Positions 17,251-25,307 of a DNA stretch of 64,000 bases are shown here, in pieces. The DNA lies in NCBI GenBank assembly GCA_965277595.1, contig CBDIDH010000002.1:3596001-3660000 (forward strand), given 5' to 3'. Within the stretch, counting starts at the first letter, position 1. Each line of letters opens with the position of its first letter. The position numbers and the translations under genes are program-made. The notes under the pieces were generated by a model, which was not told the origin of the DNA, ran no database searches, and saw only the letters and a program-made list of their open reading frames with translations. Origin of the DNA: CBDIDH01 sp965277595 (GTDB lineage: Bacteria; Planctomycetota; Planctomycetia; Isosphaerales; Isosphaeraceae).

Positions 17251-18924
17251 GTGTCTCAGGCCGCCGGAAAGAAGAACGCCAGCGGAAGCGCGCTCCCCTG
17301 GGCCGTGGTGGGCGACGTGAACGCCTTCTTCGGCCTGATGCTCGATAACCTCGGCGACATGATCTTGATGGCGAGCCTGCTCGTCGCGGCCTTCAAGATG
17401 CCGGCGAGCTTCGTGCTCACGAAGATGATTCCAGGGACCGCCGTGGGCGTTCTCGTCGGCGACCTGGTCTACTCGGCGATGGCCTTTCAACTCGCCCGCA
17501 AGACGGGGCGGTCCGACGTGACCGCGATGCCGCTCGGACTGGATACGCCGAGCACCTTTGGGTCGGTCTTCCTGATTATCGGCCCGGCCTATCAGGCGGC
17601 GGTCGGTCGCGGTCTTGGCCCAATGGACGCGGCGCGTCATGCCTGGTTTCTCGGGATCGCGATGATTCTTGCCTCAGGGCTCTTCAAACTCGCCTGTTCG
17701 CTTGTGAGTGGTCTGATTCGACGGATCGTTCCCCGGGCGGGCTTGCTCGGCTCGCTGACGTCGATCTCGCTGGTGCTCATCAGCTTCCTGCCTCTTCTGG
17801 ATATCGCGGCCCAGCCGGTCGCCGGATTCGCGGCGCTCGCGGTGATTCTGGCAACCCTGACGGCTCGCTGGGAGCTACCGGGGCGACTCCCGGGAGCCCT
17901 CGCGGCGCTGATCGTCGGCTCTGCTGTTTACTATGGCATGCACCTGCTCGGCCTTGGGCCGGGGGCCGGCGGCGAACCGGGTTTCCGGGCGTCGGGGCTT
18001 CGCGTGGTCTTGCCGATGCCCGCGGCCGACTGGCTCGTCTGGATCGGCCTGAACTGGCGCGAGGCCGTGAGTTATCTTCCCGTGGCCATTCCGCTGGCAT
18101 TGGCGACGGTCGTCGGCGGAATTGATTGCACCGAGAGCGCCTCGGCCGCCGGAGACGACTACCCGACCGGCCAGATCATTGCCGTGGAAGGATTCGCGAC
18201 GCTTGTCGGTGGACTCTTCGGCGGGGTCATACAGTCAACGCCTTACATCGGTCATCCCGCATATAAAGCGATGGGCGCTCGCGCGGGGTATACGCTGGCG
18301 ACCGCGCTTATTGTCGGAGGCGCGGGAGTCTTCGGATACTTTGACTGGATCTTTCTGGCGATTCCCCGAGCGGTCGTCTTCCCGATCTTGATCTTCGTCG
18401 GTCTTGAGATCACCGCGCAGTCATTTCACGCAACCCCGCGCCGCCACTTTCCGGCGGTGGCCCTGGCCTGCGTTCCGGCGCTGGCCTACCTTGCCCTCTT
18501 CGCTTCGAACCTGGTGCTTCCCGAAATCGGCAAGCCATTCTCAGCCTTGAGGCCGGAAACCCTTCAGACGCTTCTGACAATTCAAATCCTCGCCAACGGT
18601 TTCATCATCACGAGCCTGCTCTGGTCAACGACGCTCGCCCACCTGATTGACGGCAAAGTCCGGGCCGCCGCGATGACCACCGCGCTCGCGAGCGTCTTCG
18701 CGCTTTTTGGCGTGATCCATTCGCCGCTTCCCGATTCACCGATCCTGCCCCCCGGCGAGGTCGTCGCACGCCTCAAAACCCTGGGACGCGACGTCGCCGG
18801 CCAGGGTCAGACTCCTTATCACTGGGCCAGCGCCTACGCGGTCGTCACGCTCGTGATTCTTCTCGTGGGTGCCATCGGACATGCCCCCATTCCTGTTCCC
18901 ATCGAAGAAAATCGCGAATCTTGA
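17251..18924 (+). CDS. NCS2-family-like membrane permease (purine/xanthine-uracil type)
   Basis: The frame is open from 17170, but the region before the GTG at 17251 is Arg/Ser-rich and unlike a permease; GGGAGA precedes the GTG. The product (557 residues) has about 12-14 hydrophobic segments, starting 'WAVVGDVNAFFGLMLDNLGD'. It has an inside half-helix region 'TAMPLGLDTPSTFGSVFLII' and a second signature 'GGIDCTESASAAGDDYPTGQ' followed by 'GGLFGGVIQSTPYIGHPAYK'. These match the two-fold pseudo-symmetric NCS2/AzgA arrangement of transporters for nucleobases. The substrate is not settled; the conserved residues differ from classic UraA/PbuG. No nucleobase genes lie nearby. Confidence 0.75.
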   Translation: MSQAAGKKNASGSALPWAVVGDVNAFFGLMLDNLGDMILMASLLVAAFKMPASFVLTKMIPGTAVGVLVGDLVYSAMAFQLARKTGRSDVTAMPLGLDTPSTFGSVFLIIGPAYQAAVGRGLGPMDAARHAWFLGIAMILASGLFKLACSLVSGLIRRIVPRAGLLGSLTSISLVLISFLPLLDIAAQPVAGFAALAVILATLTARWELPGRLPGALAALIVGSAVYYGMHLLGLGPGAGGEPGFRASGLRVVLPMPAADWLVWIGLNWREAVSYLPVAIPLALATVVGGIDCTESASAAGDDYPTGQIIAVEGFATLVGGLFGGVIQSTPYIGHPAYKAMGARAGYTLATALIVGGAGVFGYFDWIFLAIPRAVVFPILIFVGLEITAQSFHATPRRHFPAVALACVPALAYLALFASNLVLPEIGKPFSALRPETLQTLLTIQILANGFIITSLLWSTTLAHLIDGKVRAAAMTTALASVFALFGVIHSPLPDSPILPPGEVVARLKTLGRDVAGQGQTPYHWASAYAVVTLVILLVGAIGHAPIPVPIEENRES

Positions 18925-19254
18925 CCGCTCCTAAATCTGTTGAATGTAGAGCAATTTTCTAAGGAATGTTTCACACCGGATCGAGATTCTCACTACACAC
19001 ACGTCTTTCCGAACTTCCAATCGACTCAAATTTTCGCTGATACGGAAACGATTCGTTAAGTTGAGAGGCGTTTTCGTCACGTCAGGTTCTGATTCGACGT
19101 GATTTCGAGGGAGCGGGTGATTTCCATTGATCAATGGTTCAGGCTCGTTGACCCATTTGACTTTTCGCGTCCGAATTCCATGCCTTTCTCAGGGTGAGAT
19201 TGTCAATCGCGGCGCCTTTTCGACGCCCTGGCGTTCTGCTAAACTGGGCCGGTG
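18925..19254. other. Intergenic region, about 330 bp, relatively AT-rich
   Basis: This lies between the permease stop and the enzyme I start. It is visibly richer in A/T than its surroundings, as expected for a promoter-bearing leader. I find no gene, no clear hairpin terminator and no promoter that I would defend. Confidence 0.4.
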
Positions 19255-21033
19255 ATGCACAAAGGGATCGCAGTCAGCCCTGGTGTCGTGGTCGGAATCG
19301 TTTACCGGGTGGATTCGGTTTTCGGGTCGAGCGAGCCTCAGGTTCTCGCCGAACCGGGACTGATTCCCGTCGAGACCGAGCGGTTCGACTGCGCCGTGAG
19401 AGCCTCGGCGGTCGAGCTTGAGGCGATCGTTACCAAGGTCGCCCAGCAACTCGGCCCGGCCGAGGCCGAGATTTTCAAGAGCCACCTTCAGATCGTCAAG
19501 GACGAGGCGCTTCTGGCCAAGGTCCGGGCGTTGATCCAGACCCAGCACCTCACCGCGCTCTCGTCGCTTCAGGTTGTCTTGCAAGGCTATGCGGCGACCT
19601 TTGCCCGGATCGAACACGACTATTTCCGGGAACGCATGGCCGACGTCCGCGACGTGATCTCCCGGATCGGCTCGCACCTGACCCTTCAACCCGCCCTGAT
19701 CCCCGGCGCGACCGGTGAGTTTCCCCAGAACGGTCACGGCGAAGACCCGGTAATCCTTGTCGCCCACGAGATCCTGCCAAGCCAGGCGATGAGCCTCGGC
19801 AACCTACCGATCGCGGGAATCGTTACCGAGACCGGCGGCGGCACGAGCCACGCGGCGATTCTCTCGCGGAGCCGAGGGATTCCCGCGGTCTCGGGTGTCA
19901 TCGGAATCACCGAGGATGCCCGATCGGGCGACCTCATGGTCGTCGACGGCCGCGAAGGGATCGTCATCGTCCGGCCCGACCGCGAAGCCACCTCCGCCTA
20001 TCGCAAGATGCAGCGCGAGTTTTTCGACCTCAAGGATCGCCTGGTCCTGAACCGCGAAGAGCCGTCGATGAGTGCCGACGGCTCGCAAATTGAACTGCTG
20101 GCCAACATTAACAATATTTCCGACGCGCAGGCCGCGCAAAAAGTTGGGGCGACCGGCGTCGGTCTCTTCAGGACCGAATACCTCTTCATCACGCATCAGG
20201 ATGTTCCCGACGAGGAAGAACAGTATCAGTATTATCGCCAGATCATCGAGGATGCCCCCAACAAAATCGTGACCATCCGAACGCTGGACCTTGGCGGCGA
20301 TAAGACCGTGCCGTATCTCGGCCGAAGGAGCGAGGCCAACCCGTTCATGGGCTGGCGATCGATCCGGCTCTCGTTCGAACATCCCAGGCTGTTCGAACGC
20401 CAGATCCGGGCCATCCTCCGCGCGGGGAGGCATGGACGAGTCAATATGCTCTTCCCGATGATCACGACACTGGAAGAATTGCGGTACGTCAACCGGCTCG
20501 TCGAGGAAACGCGGAGGAACCTTCGACGCGAGGGGGTCCCCTTTGGCGAGGACGTGAAGACGGGCGTCATGATCGAGGTGCCCGCCGCGGCAATCTGTAT
20601 CGACGCGATCCTGAGAGAAACCGACTTCGTGTCGATCGGGTCGAATGACCTGATTCAATATCTGGTTGCCGCCGACCGCGACAATCCCAAGGTGGCCCAC
20701 CTCTGCGAGCCGCTCAGCCCGGCGATCTTCAAGGTTCTCCAGATGGTTCTCGACGCCTGCCAGAGGACCGGCACGCCAGTCACCCTCTGCGGCGAGATGG
20801 CCGGTCAGCCGCGCTCGGTTCTGGCGCTTTTTGGAATGGGCTTGCGGCGATTCTCGATGAGCCCCGCGTTCGTGCCCACGATCAAGGCACTGCTCTCATC
20901 CGTCACGACGGCGCAGGCCGAACGATTCGCCCACCAGGTCTTGCAACTGAAAACCAGTGAAGAGATCCGGTCGTACCTGACCGCCCGGCTTCATGAGATC
21001 TCCAGCGCCCTGGAAGTCTTTGACTCGACCTGA
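19255..21033 (+). CDS. ptsI: PTS enzyme I, phosphoenolpyruvate-protein phosphotransferase
   Basis: 592 residues from the ATG at 19255; the GTG directly before it at 19252 is an equal alternative. Enzyme I takes phosphate from PEP and passes it to HPr. The N-terminal domain starts 'HKGIAVSPGVVVG', the phosphorylated His is in 'TETGGGTSHAAILSRSRGIP' (His199), and the PEP-binding barrel shows 'GVGLFRTEYLF', 'TIRTLDLGGDK', 'NPFMGWRSIR', 'MLFPMITTLEE', 'GVMIEVPAA', 'FVSIGSNDLIQY' and the active-site Cys in 'VTLCGEMAG' (about 512). All catalytic residues appear intact. No HPr, EIIA or sugar permease gene is in the window, so it may serve a regulatory phosphorelay or an HPr encoded elsewhere. Confidence 0.95.
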   Translation: MHKGIAVSPGVVVGIVYRVDSVFGSSEPQVLAEPGLIPVETERFDCAVRASAVELEAIVTKVAQQLGPAEAEIFKSHLQIVKDEALLAKVRALIQTQHLTALSSLQVVLQGYAATFARIEHDYFRERMADVRDVISRIGSHLTLQPALIPGATGEFPQNGHGEDPVILVAHEILPSQAMSLGNLPIAGIVTETGGGTSHAAILSRSRGIPAVSGVIGITEDARSGDLMVVDGREGIVIVRPDREATSAYRKMQREFFDLKDRLVLNREEPSMSADGSQIELLANINNISDAQAAQKVGATGVGLFRTEYLFITHQDVPDEEEQYQYYRQIIEDAPNKIVTIRTLDLGGDKTVPYLGRRSEANPFMGWRSIRLSFEHPRLFERQIRAILRAGRHGRVNMLFPMITTLEELRYVNRLVEETRRNLRREGVPFGEDVKTGVMIEVPAAAICIDAILRETDFVSIGSNDLIQYLVAADRDNPKVAHLCEPLSPAIFKVLQMVLDACQRTGTPVTLCGEMAGQPRSVLALFGMGLRRFSMSPAFVPTIKALLSSVTTAQAERFAHQVLQLKTSEEIRSYLTARLHEISSALEVFDST

Positions 21034-21434
21034 AAAAAAGCGATGCGAAAGTCGTGTCACCAGCATGTTGCCCTTGCCCGACTTGCCTGCTAAGGTAGCG
21101 ACTCGCGAGAAAAAATCGATCGCCGAGGGCTCGAAACATGGTCTCGACCACAAACCTCGGATGGGCCTGGCTTGCGTTCTCAGAGTTGGGAATCGGACCC
21201 TTGGGAATTCTCCGGGGCAGGAATCGTGGACGAGCCGGGATGGTTGGCTAGTTTTTCTAAGGTCAATGGGCCGCGCGAGTTGGATGTGTTGACGCAGCGC
21301 TTCCACCGCTCGGGCCTCTCTTTTGCGTTTCCGGTTTCTGAATCGACCCGCTGAATGCCGACCGGACCACTTGAGCCTGTCCAGGGTTCAGGAAGTCCGC
21401 GGGCCGTGGTTCTCAAAGGGGCTGGGACTGACCG
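21034..21434. other. Intergenic region before the respiratory operon, 401 bp
   Basis: This is the leader upstream of the Rieske gene and the presumed promoter region of the operon 21435-31142. I see no protein gene with a ribosome binding site and no strong inverted repeat. TTG-rich segments exist around 21062-21090 but do not form a convincing promoter pair. Confidence 0.35.
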
Positions 21435-22622
21435 ATGGCGAAACGCCCGAGTGTTCAAGAGATCCTGGAACTCGCCCGTAAAGGCGGTGCCTTCAAACCA
21501 ACGGGCGATGCGGGAGCCGAGCCTGTTTCCGCCGCCGAGACCGCCGAGACGCCCGCACCGGTCGAGGCGGCTCCGCCCGCCGCGGCGGTCCCAACGGCCG
21601 CGAGCCTGGGTCGCCCCTTGACCCTGCAAGAGAAACTGGCCGCCGCGCGCTCTGGTGGGACCGCGAAACCCGCGGCGGCCACGCCGCCCACCGTGGCCGC
21701 CGCCGCTGCTTCGGTACCTGCCGCCGAGGGGGTGAGAGCCGTTCCGCCCCCCGCCGCGCCGATCGGACGACCGTTGACTCTCGCCGAGAAACTGGCGGCG
21801 GCCCGATCGAAGGGAGCGACCCCGGCCGCGGCGGCTCCGGCGAGCCCCGCCCCCGCCGCGAGGGCCGCGGTCGCCAAGGCCGCGCCGGTGCCGAAGGCCG
21901 CCAAGGTAGACCGGGAATTGCCGCCGCTCGACAAGATCACCGATCCGAAAGACCTCGCCGAAGCACTACGACAGACCGGGGCCAAGAAGGAAAAAGAGGT
22001 CGCGATCGCCTCGGGCAAGGCATCCCCCGCGCCGAAGGCCGCGAAGGAGAAGGAAAGCAAGCCGACGACCGTCTTGCCCAGACCGAGCCGTGAGTCGGTC
22101 CGGGCGGCGGCGACGTACACCCGACGCGCTGTCTTCTCGGTCGGCGGCCTGGTCTGGCTGGGTTGGGGGGCCTTCGCGATCGGCTGCGCGCAGTTGACGG
22201 CGATGTGCGGACGGTTCATGTTCCCGAACGTCCTGGCCGAGCCGCCGAGCACGATCAAGGTCGGTCCGCCGACGAACTTCGAGCCCGAGGCGGTCAACGA
22301 ACGCTTCAAGGCCGAGTGGGGCTTCTGGATCGTCCGATCGACCCGATACAACGGCTCGGATATCATTTACGCGATTCAGTCGGTCTGCACGCACCTGGGT
22401 TGTCCCCCCAACTGGCTCTCCGGCGAGCAGAAGTTCAAGTGTCCCTGCCACGGCAGCGGCTTCTATATCTCGGGGATCAACTTCGAAGGCCCCGCGCCCC
22501 GTCCTCTCGAACGGTTCAAGGTGACCACGGCCGACGACGGTCAGCTTGTCGTCGACAAGAGCCAGAAGTTCCAGGAAGAACTGGGCCAGTGGTCGGACCC
22601 CGAGAGTTACTTCCAGGCCTGA
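21435..22622 (+). CDS. Rieske [2Fe-2S] protein of a b6f/bc-type complex, with long repeat-bearing N-terminal tail
   Basis: 395 residues, about twice the usual length. The C-terminal domain has both cluster motifs, 'CTHLGC' (from Cys318) and 'CPCHGSGF' (from Cys336), so it can hold a Rieske cluster, the high-potential acceptor from quinol. A single membrane anchor (about 235-260) follows a twin-arginine pair (Arg230-Arg231, 'TRRAVFSVGG'), consistent with Tat export. The preceding 229 residues are Ala/Pro/Lys-rich and cytoplasmic by topology. They contain three copies of a short motif: 'SVQEILELARKGG' (about 6-18), 'GRPLTLQEKLAAARSGG' (about 59-75) and 'GRPLTLAEKLAAARSKG' (about 112-128). It is the first gene of the operon with cytochrome b, subunit IV and the octahaem cytochrome. 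Confidence 0.93.
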   Translation: MAKRPSVQEILELARKGGAFKPTGDAGAEPVSAAETAETPAPVEAAPPAAAVPTAASLGRPLTLQEKLAAARSGGTAKPAAATPPTVAAAAASVPAAEGVRAVPPPAAPIGRPLTLAEKLAAARSKGATPAAAAPASPAPAARAAVAKAAPVPKAAKVDRELPPLDKITDPKDLAEALRQTGAKKEKEVAIASGKASPAPKAAKEKESKPTTVLPRPSRESVRAAATYTRRAVFSVGGLVWLGWGAFAIGCAQLTAMCGRFMFPNVLAEPPSTIKVGPPTNFEPEAVNERFKAEWGFWIVRSTRYNGSDIIYAIQSVCTHLGCPPNWLSGEQKFKCPCHGSGFYISGINFEGPAPRPLERFKVTTADDGQLVVDKSQKFQEELGQWSDPESYFQA

Positions 22623-22644
22623 TTTGACCTGATCTGATCTGACA
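22620..22644. repeat. Degenerate pentamer repeat TGAYY after the Rieske stop codon
   Basis: Starting with the TGA stop itself, five 5-base units follow: TGATT, TGACC, TGATC, TGATC, TGACA. A cleaner copy of the same design follows the subunit IV stop at 25177. The units put TGA in all three frames. Confidence 0.6.
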
Positions 22645-22705
22645 CGATTTCTGAATACCGGACCGCCTGAACCACACGCTTTGATCCGTCACCAAGGGAC
22701 GATCG

Positions 22706-23479
22706 ATGGCCATCGTCGAGAAGATCACCGAATCTCAGGTCTGGAAGAGCGTCTTCCGCCACCCGATGCCGACCGACCGGCGCAACCGGGTGGTGGTGAT
22801 GCTGACGAACTTCTTCCTCCACCTGCACCCCGTCAGCGTCCGCAAGCAGGGGATCGCCCTCAGCTATACCTGGTGCATGGGGGGGACGACCTTCTTCCTC
22901 TTCATCGTCGAGGTGGTGACGGGCGTCCTCCTGATGTTCTACTACCGGCCGACGCTCGAACACGCGTACAACGACATCCTGGCGCTCCGCGACGTGACCA
23001 CGCTGGGCATCCTTCGCGAACTCCACCGCTGGGGCGCGCACGCGATGGTCATCGCGGTCTGGCTGCACATGTACCGGGTCTTTCTCACGGGGAGCTACAA
23101 ACCTCCACGCGAGTTTAATTGGGCCGTCGGCGTGCTCCTCCTGGTCCTGACGCTCTTGCTCTCGTTTACCGGCTATCTCCTGCCCTGGGACCAGCTCGCG
23201 ATCTGGGCCATCACGGTCGGATCGAACATGGCTCGGGCGACGCCCGGGGTGGGGGTCGAAGGGCCGGGGGCCTCGCTCCTCAAGCTCAACGGCGTGAGTT
23301 TGATCACGTCGGGCTCGGACGCGAAGTTTGCCCTCTTGGGGGGTCGAAGCGTCGGCGAGATGACCTTGAATCGCTTCTACGTGCTGCACTGCGTGGCGAT
23401 TCCGCTGGCGGTCTCGCTCCTGATCATGATCCACTTCTGGCGGGTCCGCAAGGACGGCGGGATCAGTGGGCCGATGTAA
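22706..23479 (+). CDS. Cytochrome b6-type subunit (N-terminal cytochrome b)
   Basis: 257 residues, four membrane helices, aligned end to end with cytochrome b6 including the C-terminal 'RKDGGISGPM'. The haem ligands are spaced as in b6: His-x13-His in helix B ('LHRWGAHAMVIAVWLH') and His-x14-His in helix D ('LHCVAIPLAVSLLIMIH'). Cys57 in 'YTWCMGGTT' stands where b6 has Cys35, which binds the extra haem ci covalently. 'TGYLLPWDQLAIWA' marks helix C. The protein carries electrons across the membrane in quinol oxidation. AAGGGA precedes the ATG. It is the second gene of the operon, with the rest of the b subunit encoded separately as in b6f. Confidence 0.95.
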   Translation: MAIVEKITESQVWKSVFRHPMPTDRRNRVVVMLTNFFLHLHPVSVRKQGIALSYTWCMGGTTFFLFIVEVVTGVLLMFYYRPTLEHAYNDILALRDVTTLGILRELHRWGAHAMVIAVWLHMYRVFLTGSYKPPREFNWAVGVLLLVLTLLLSFTGYLLPWDQLAIWAITVGSNMARATPGVGVEGPGASLLKLNGVSLITSGSDAKFALLGGRSVGEMTLNRFYVLHCVAIPLAVSLLIMIHFWRVRKDGGISGPM

Positions 23480-23586
23480 TTGAAGGTCAGCCCGGGTTTG
23501 TCTGACCGGGAGGCAGGTTCCCGCCGTTGGCAAAAGTGGCGGCGGGGCGTGGCGGTGTAGGTTTTCCCCAGGTCCGAAGGCTCCCC

Positions 23587-25179
23587 ATGCACGCACACCA
23601 AGACTTGAACCCCGCCGTCCTCAGTGGGTTGGCCTGGTATTACCTGCTCGCGGCGATGCTCAACGCGGCGGCGGCGGCCTATGTGGCCTACATGGAAATG
23701 GTCTCCGAAGGAGCCGCCCGCGCCGGCCTGACGCCGCGAACGCGGCGACTTCCCGAGTGGCTCGTGATCGGCTACTTCGGGCTTTACGCCGTGGCCGTGC
23801 TCCTGATCCTGGGTCGGGAATTTCTTCCCGAGGCGTTCAAGGTGGCCTATGGGCTCTGCGCACTCGCGAATGTGATCCTGGCGATCGCCGCGGGGGCGGA
23901 TTGCGCTCACTTCGCCGAGGTGAAAGACGGGGGGCACGGGGTCGGCTCCGAGGTCGGTCCGCCCAGCCTGGACGACCACATTCCGGCGGTCGGTCTCGGC
24001 GGTCCGATCAACCGGACGCTCTGGACCTTGATCTGGGCGGTTGTCGCGGTGATCTTCCAGGCGATGGGGGTTGCCTACATCCTTGGCGGCGAGATTTCCC
24101 TGCCGCACTTCTTCCGTGACGCGATCGACTTCGTTTCTGGACCGACCACCTTCTTCGTGGGCGCGACGATCGGGTTCGTGGCGATGATCGCCTATCGCCG
24201 GGTCGTCTCCAACGGCATTGTCGCCTGGGGCCTGGTCAATGCCTTCCTGCTCTTCTTCGGTCTGAGCATGACCGACTTCGACTTCCGCGACATCGTCACC
24301 AAGCCCGACAACGTGCCCATCATCGGCCTGATCGTTCTCGTCGGTTACTTCACCTGGCTCAGCCTGCGGCGCGCGGTGATCAACGATGCGAGGATGGCCT
24401 TGGGATTGCCGAACCTGGAAGAGCTTCAGCCCGAGAAGACGCTGACCTGGCCCGACCTGGTGTACACCGAGTTGATCGCGATGGTGGCGCAGACGATCTT
24501 CCTCGTCGTCTGGGCGATCGCCTTGCAAGCTCCCCTTGAGCAGCCGGCCAGTTCCACCGTGGCCCCGAATCCGTCGAAGGCCCCGTGGTACTTCCTCGGT
24601 CTTCAGGAAATGCTCGTCTATTTCGACCCCTGGATGGCCGGCGTGGTGCTGCCGACCCTGATCATCGTCGGCATGATGGCGATGCCCTTCATCGACAACA
24701 ACAAGTCGGGCAACGGCTATTACACCTACACCCAGCGCAAGTTTGCGTACATCACCTTTCAGTACGGCTTCCTCGTCCTCTGGGTCATCCTCATCCTTCT
24801 GGGGACTTTTCTGCGGGGGCCGAACTGGAACTTCTTCGGACCCTACGAATACTGGGACGTGCACAAGCTGATCCCGCTCAACAACGTCAACCTCTCGGAC
24901 ATCTTCTGGGTCCAGCTCATGAAGACAAGCAAGCCGACCGCCTTCTACGTCCGCGAATTGCCGGGAATTCTCGCCTGCGTGGCCTACTTCGCGGTGACGA
25001 TTCCGCTGATGGCGCGGCTCTTCTTCAAGAAGTACATCGCCTCGGCCGGCTACGCGCGCTATTTGACGCTCGCCCTCTTGCTTCTCTTCATGGCGAGCCT
25101 GCCGATCAAGATGGTCCTGAGGTGGACGATCAACCTCAAGTATGTGGTCGCCATTCCGGAATACTTCTTCAACATCTGA
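23587..25179 (+). CDS. Cytochrome b subunit IV-like protein with extra seven-helix N-terminal domain
   Basis: 530 residues from the ATG at 23587 (GAAGG 7 bases upstream); earlier in-frame codons from 23527 look non-coding. The C-terminal half (from about 286) is subunit IV: 'LTWPDLVYTELIAMVAQTIF', 'LEQPASSTVAPNPSKAPWYF', 'GLQEMLVYFDPWMAGVVLP', then 'MPFIDNN'. The quinol-oxidation motif PEWY reads APWY, with Pro in place of Glu. The N-terminal half has about seven hydrophobic helices (starting 'WYYLLAAMLNAAAAAYVAY') and no known haem motif; I do not recognise its family. It may anchor the neighbouring octahaem cytochrome or another subunit. Third gene of the operon. Confidence 0.88.
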   Translation: MHAHQDLNPAVLSGLAWYYLLAAMLNAAAAAYVAYMEMVSEGAARAGLTPRTRRLPEWLVIGYFGLYAVAVLLILGREFLPEAFKVAYGLCALANVILAIAAGADCAHFAEVKDGGHGVGSEVGPPSLDDHIPAVGLGGPINRTLWTLIWAVVAVIFQAMGVAYILGGEISLPHFFRDAIDFVSGPTTFFVGATIGFVAMIAYRRVVSNGIVAWGLVNAFLLFFGLSMTDFDFRDIVTKPDNVPIIGLIVLVGYFTWLSLRRAVINDARMALGLPNLEELQPEKTLTWPDLVYTELIAMVAQTIFLVVWAIALQAPLEQPASSTVAPNPSKAPWYFLGLQEMLVYFDPWMAGVVLPTLIIVGMMAMPFIDNNKSGNGYYTYTQRKFAYITFQYGFLVLWVILILLGTFLRGPNWNFFGPYEYWDVHKLIPLNNVNLSDIFWVQLMKTSKPTAFYVRELPGILACVAYFAVTIPLMARLFFKKYIASAGYARYLTLALLLLFMASLPIKMVLRWTINLKYVVAIPEYFFNI

Positions 25180-25196
25180 TTTGATTTGATTTGATT
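25177..25196. repeat. Four perfect TGATT pentamers at the subunit IV stop codon
   Basis: TGATT is repeated four times from 25177 to 25196, beginning with the stop codon of subunit IV. It matches the degenerate array at 22620-22644, which also begins at a stop codon in the same operon. Confidence 0.8.
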
Positions 25197-25307
25197 CAAG
25201 TCGACCGCGGGGCCGAGCCCGTCAGGCTGGCCCTTTTGAACCCGAATCGAGTCCCTCGGCCCGGCCCGACGCCCAGAAACGGTCGGCCTTCTTCAGGACG
25301 GTTGAAC

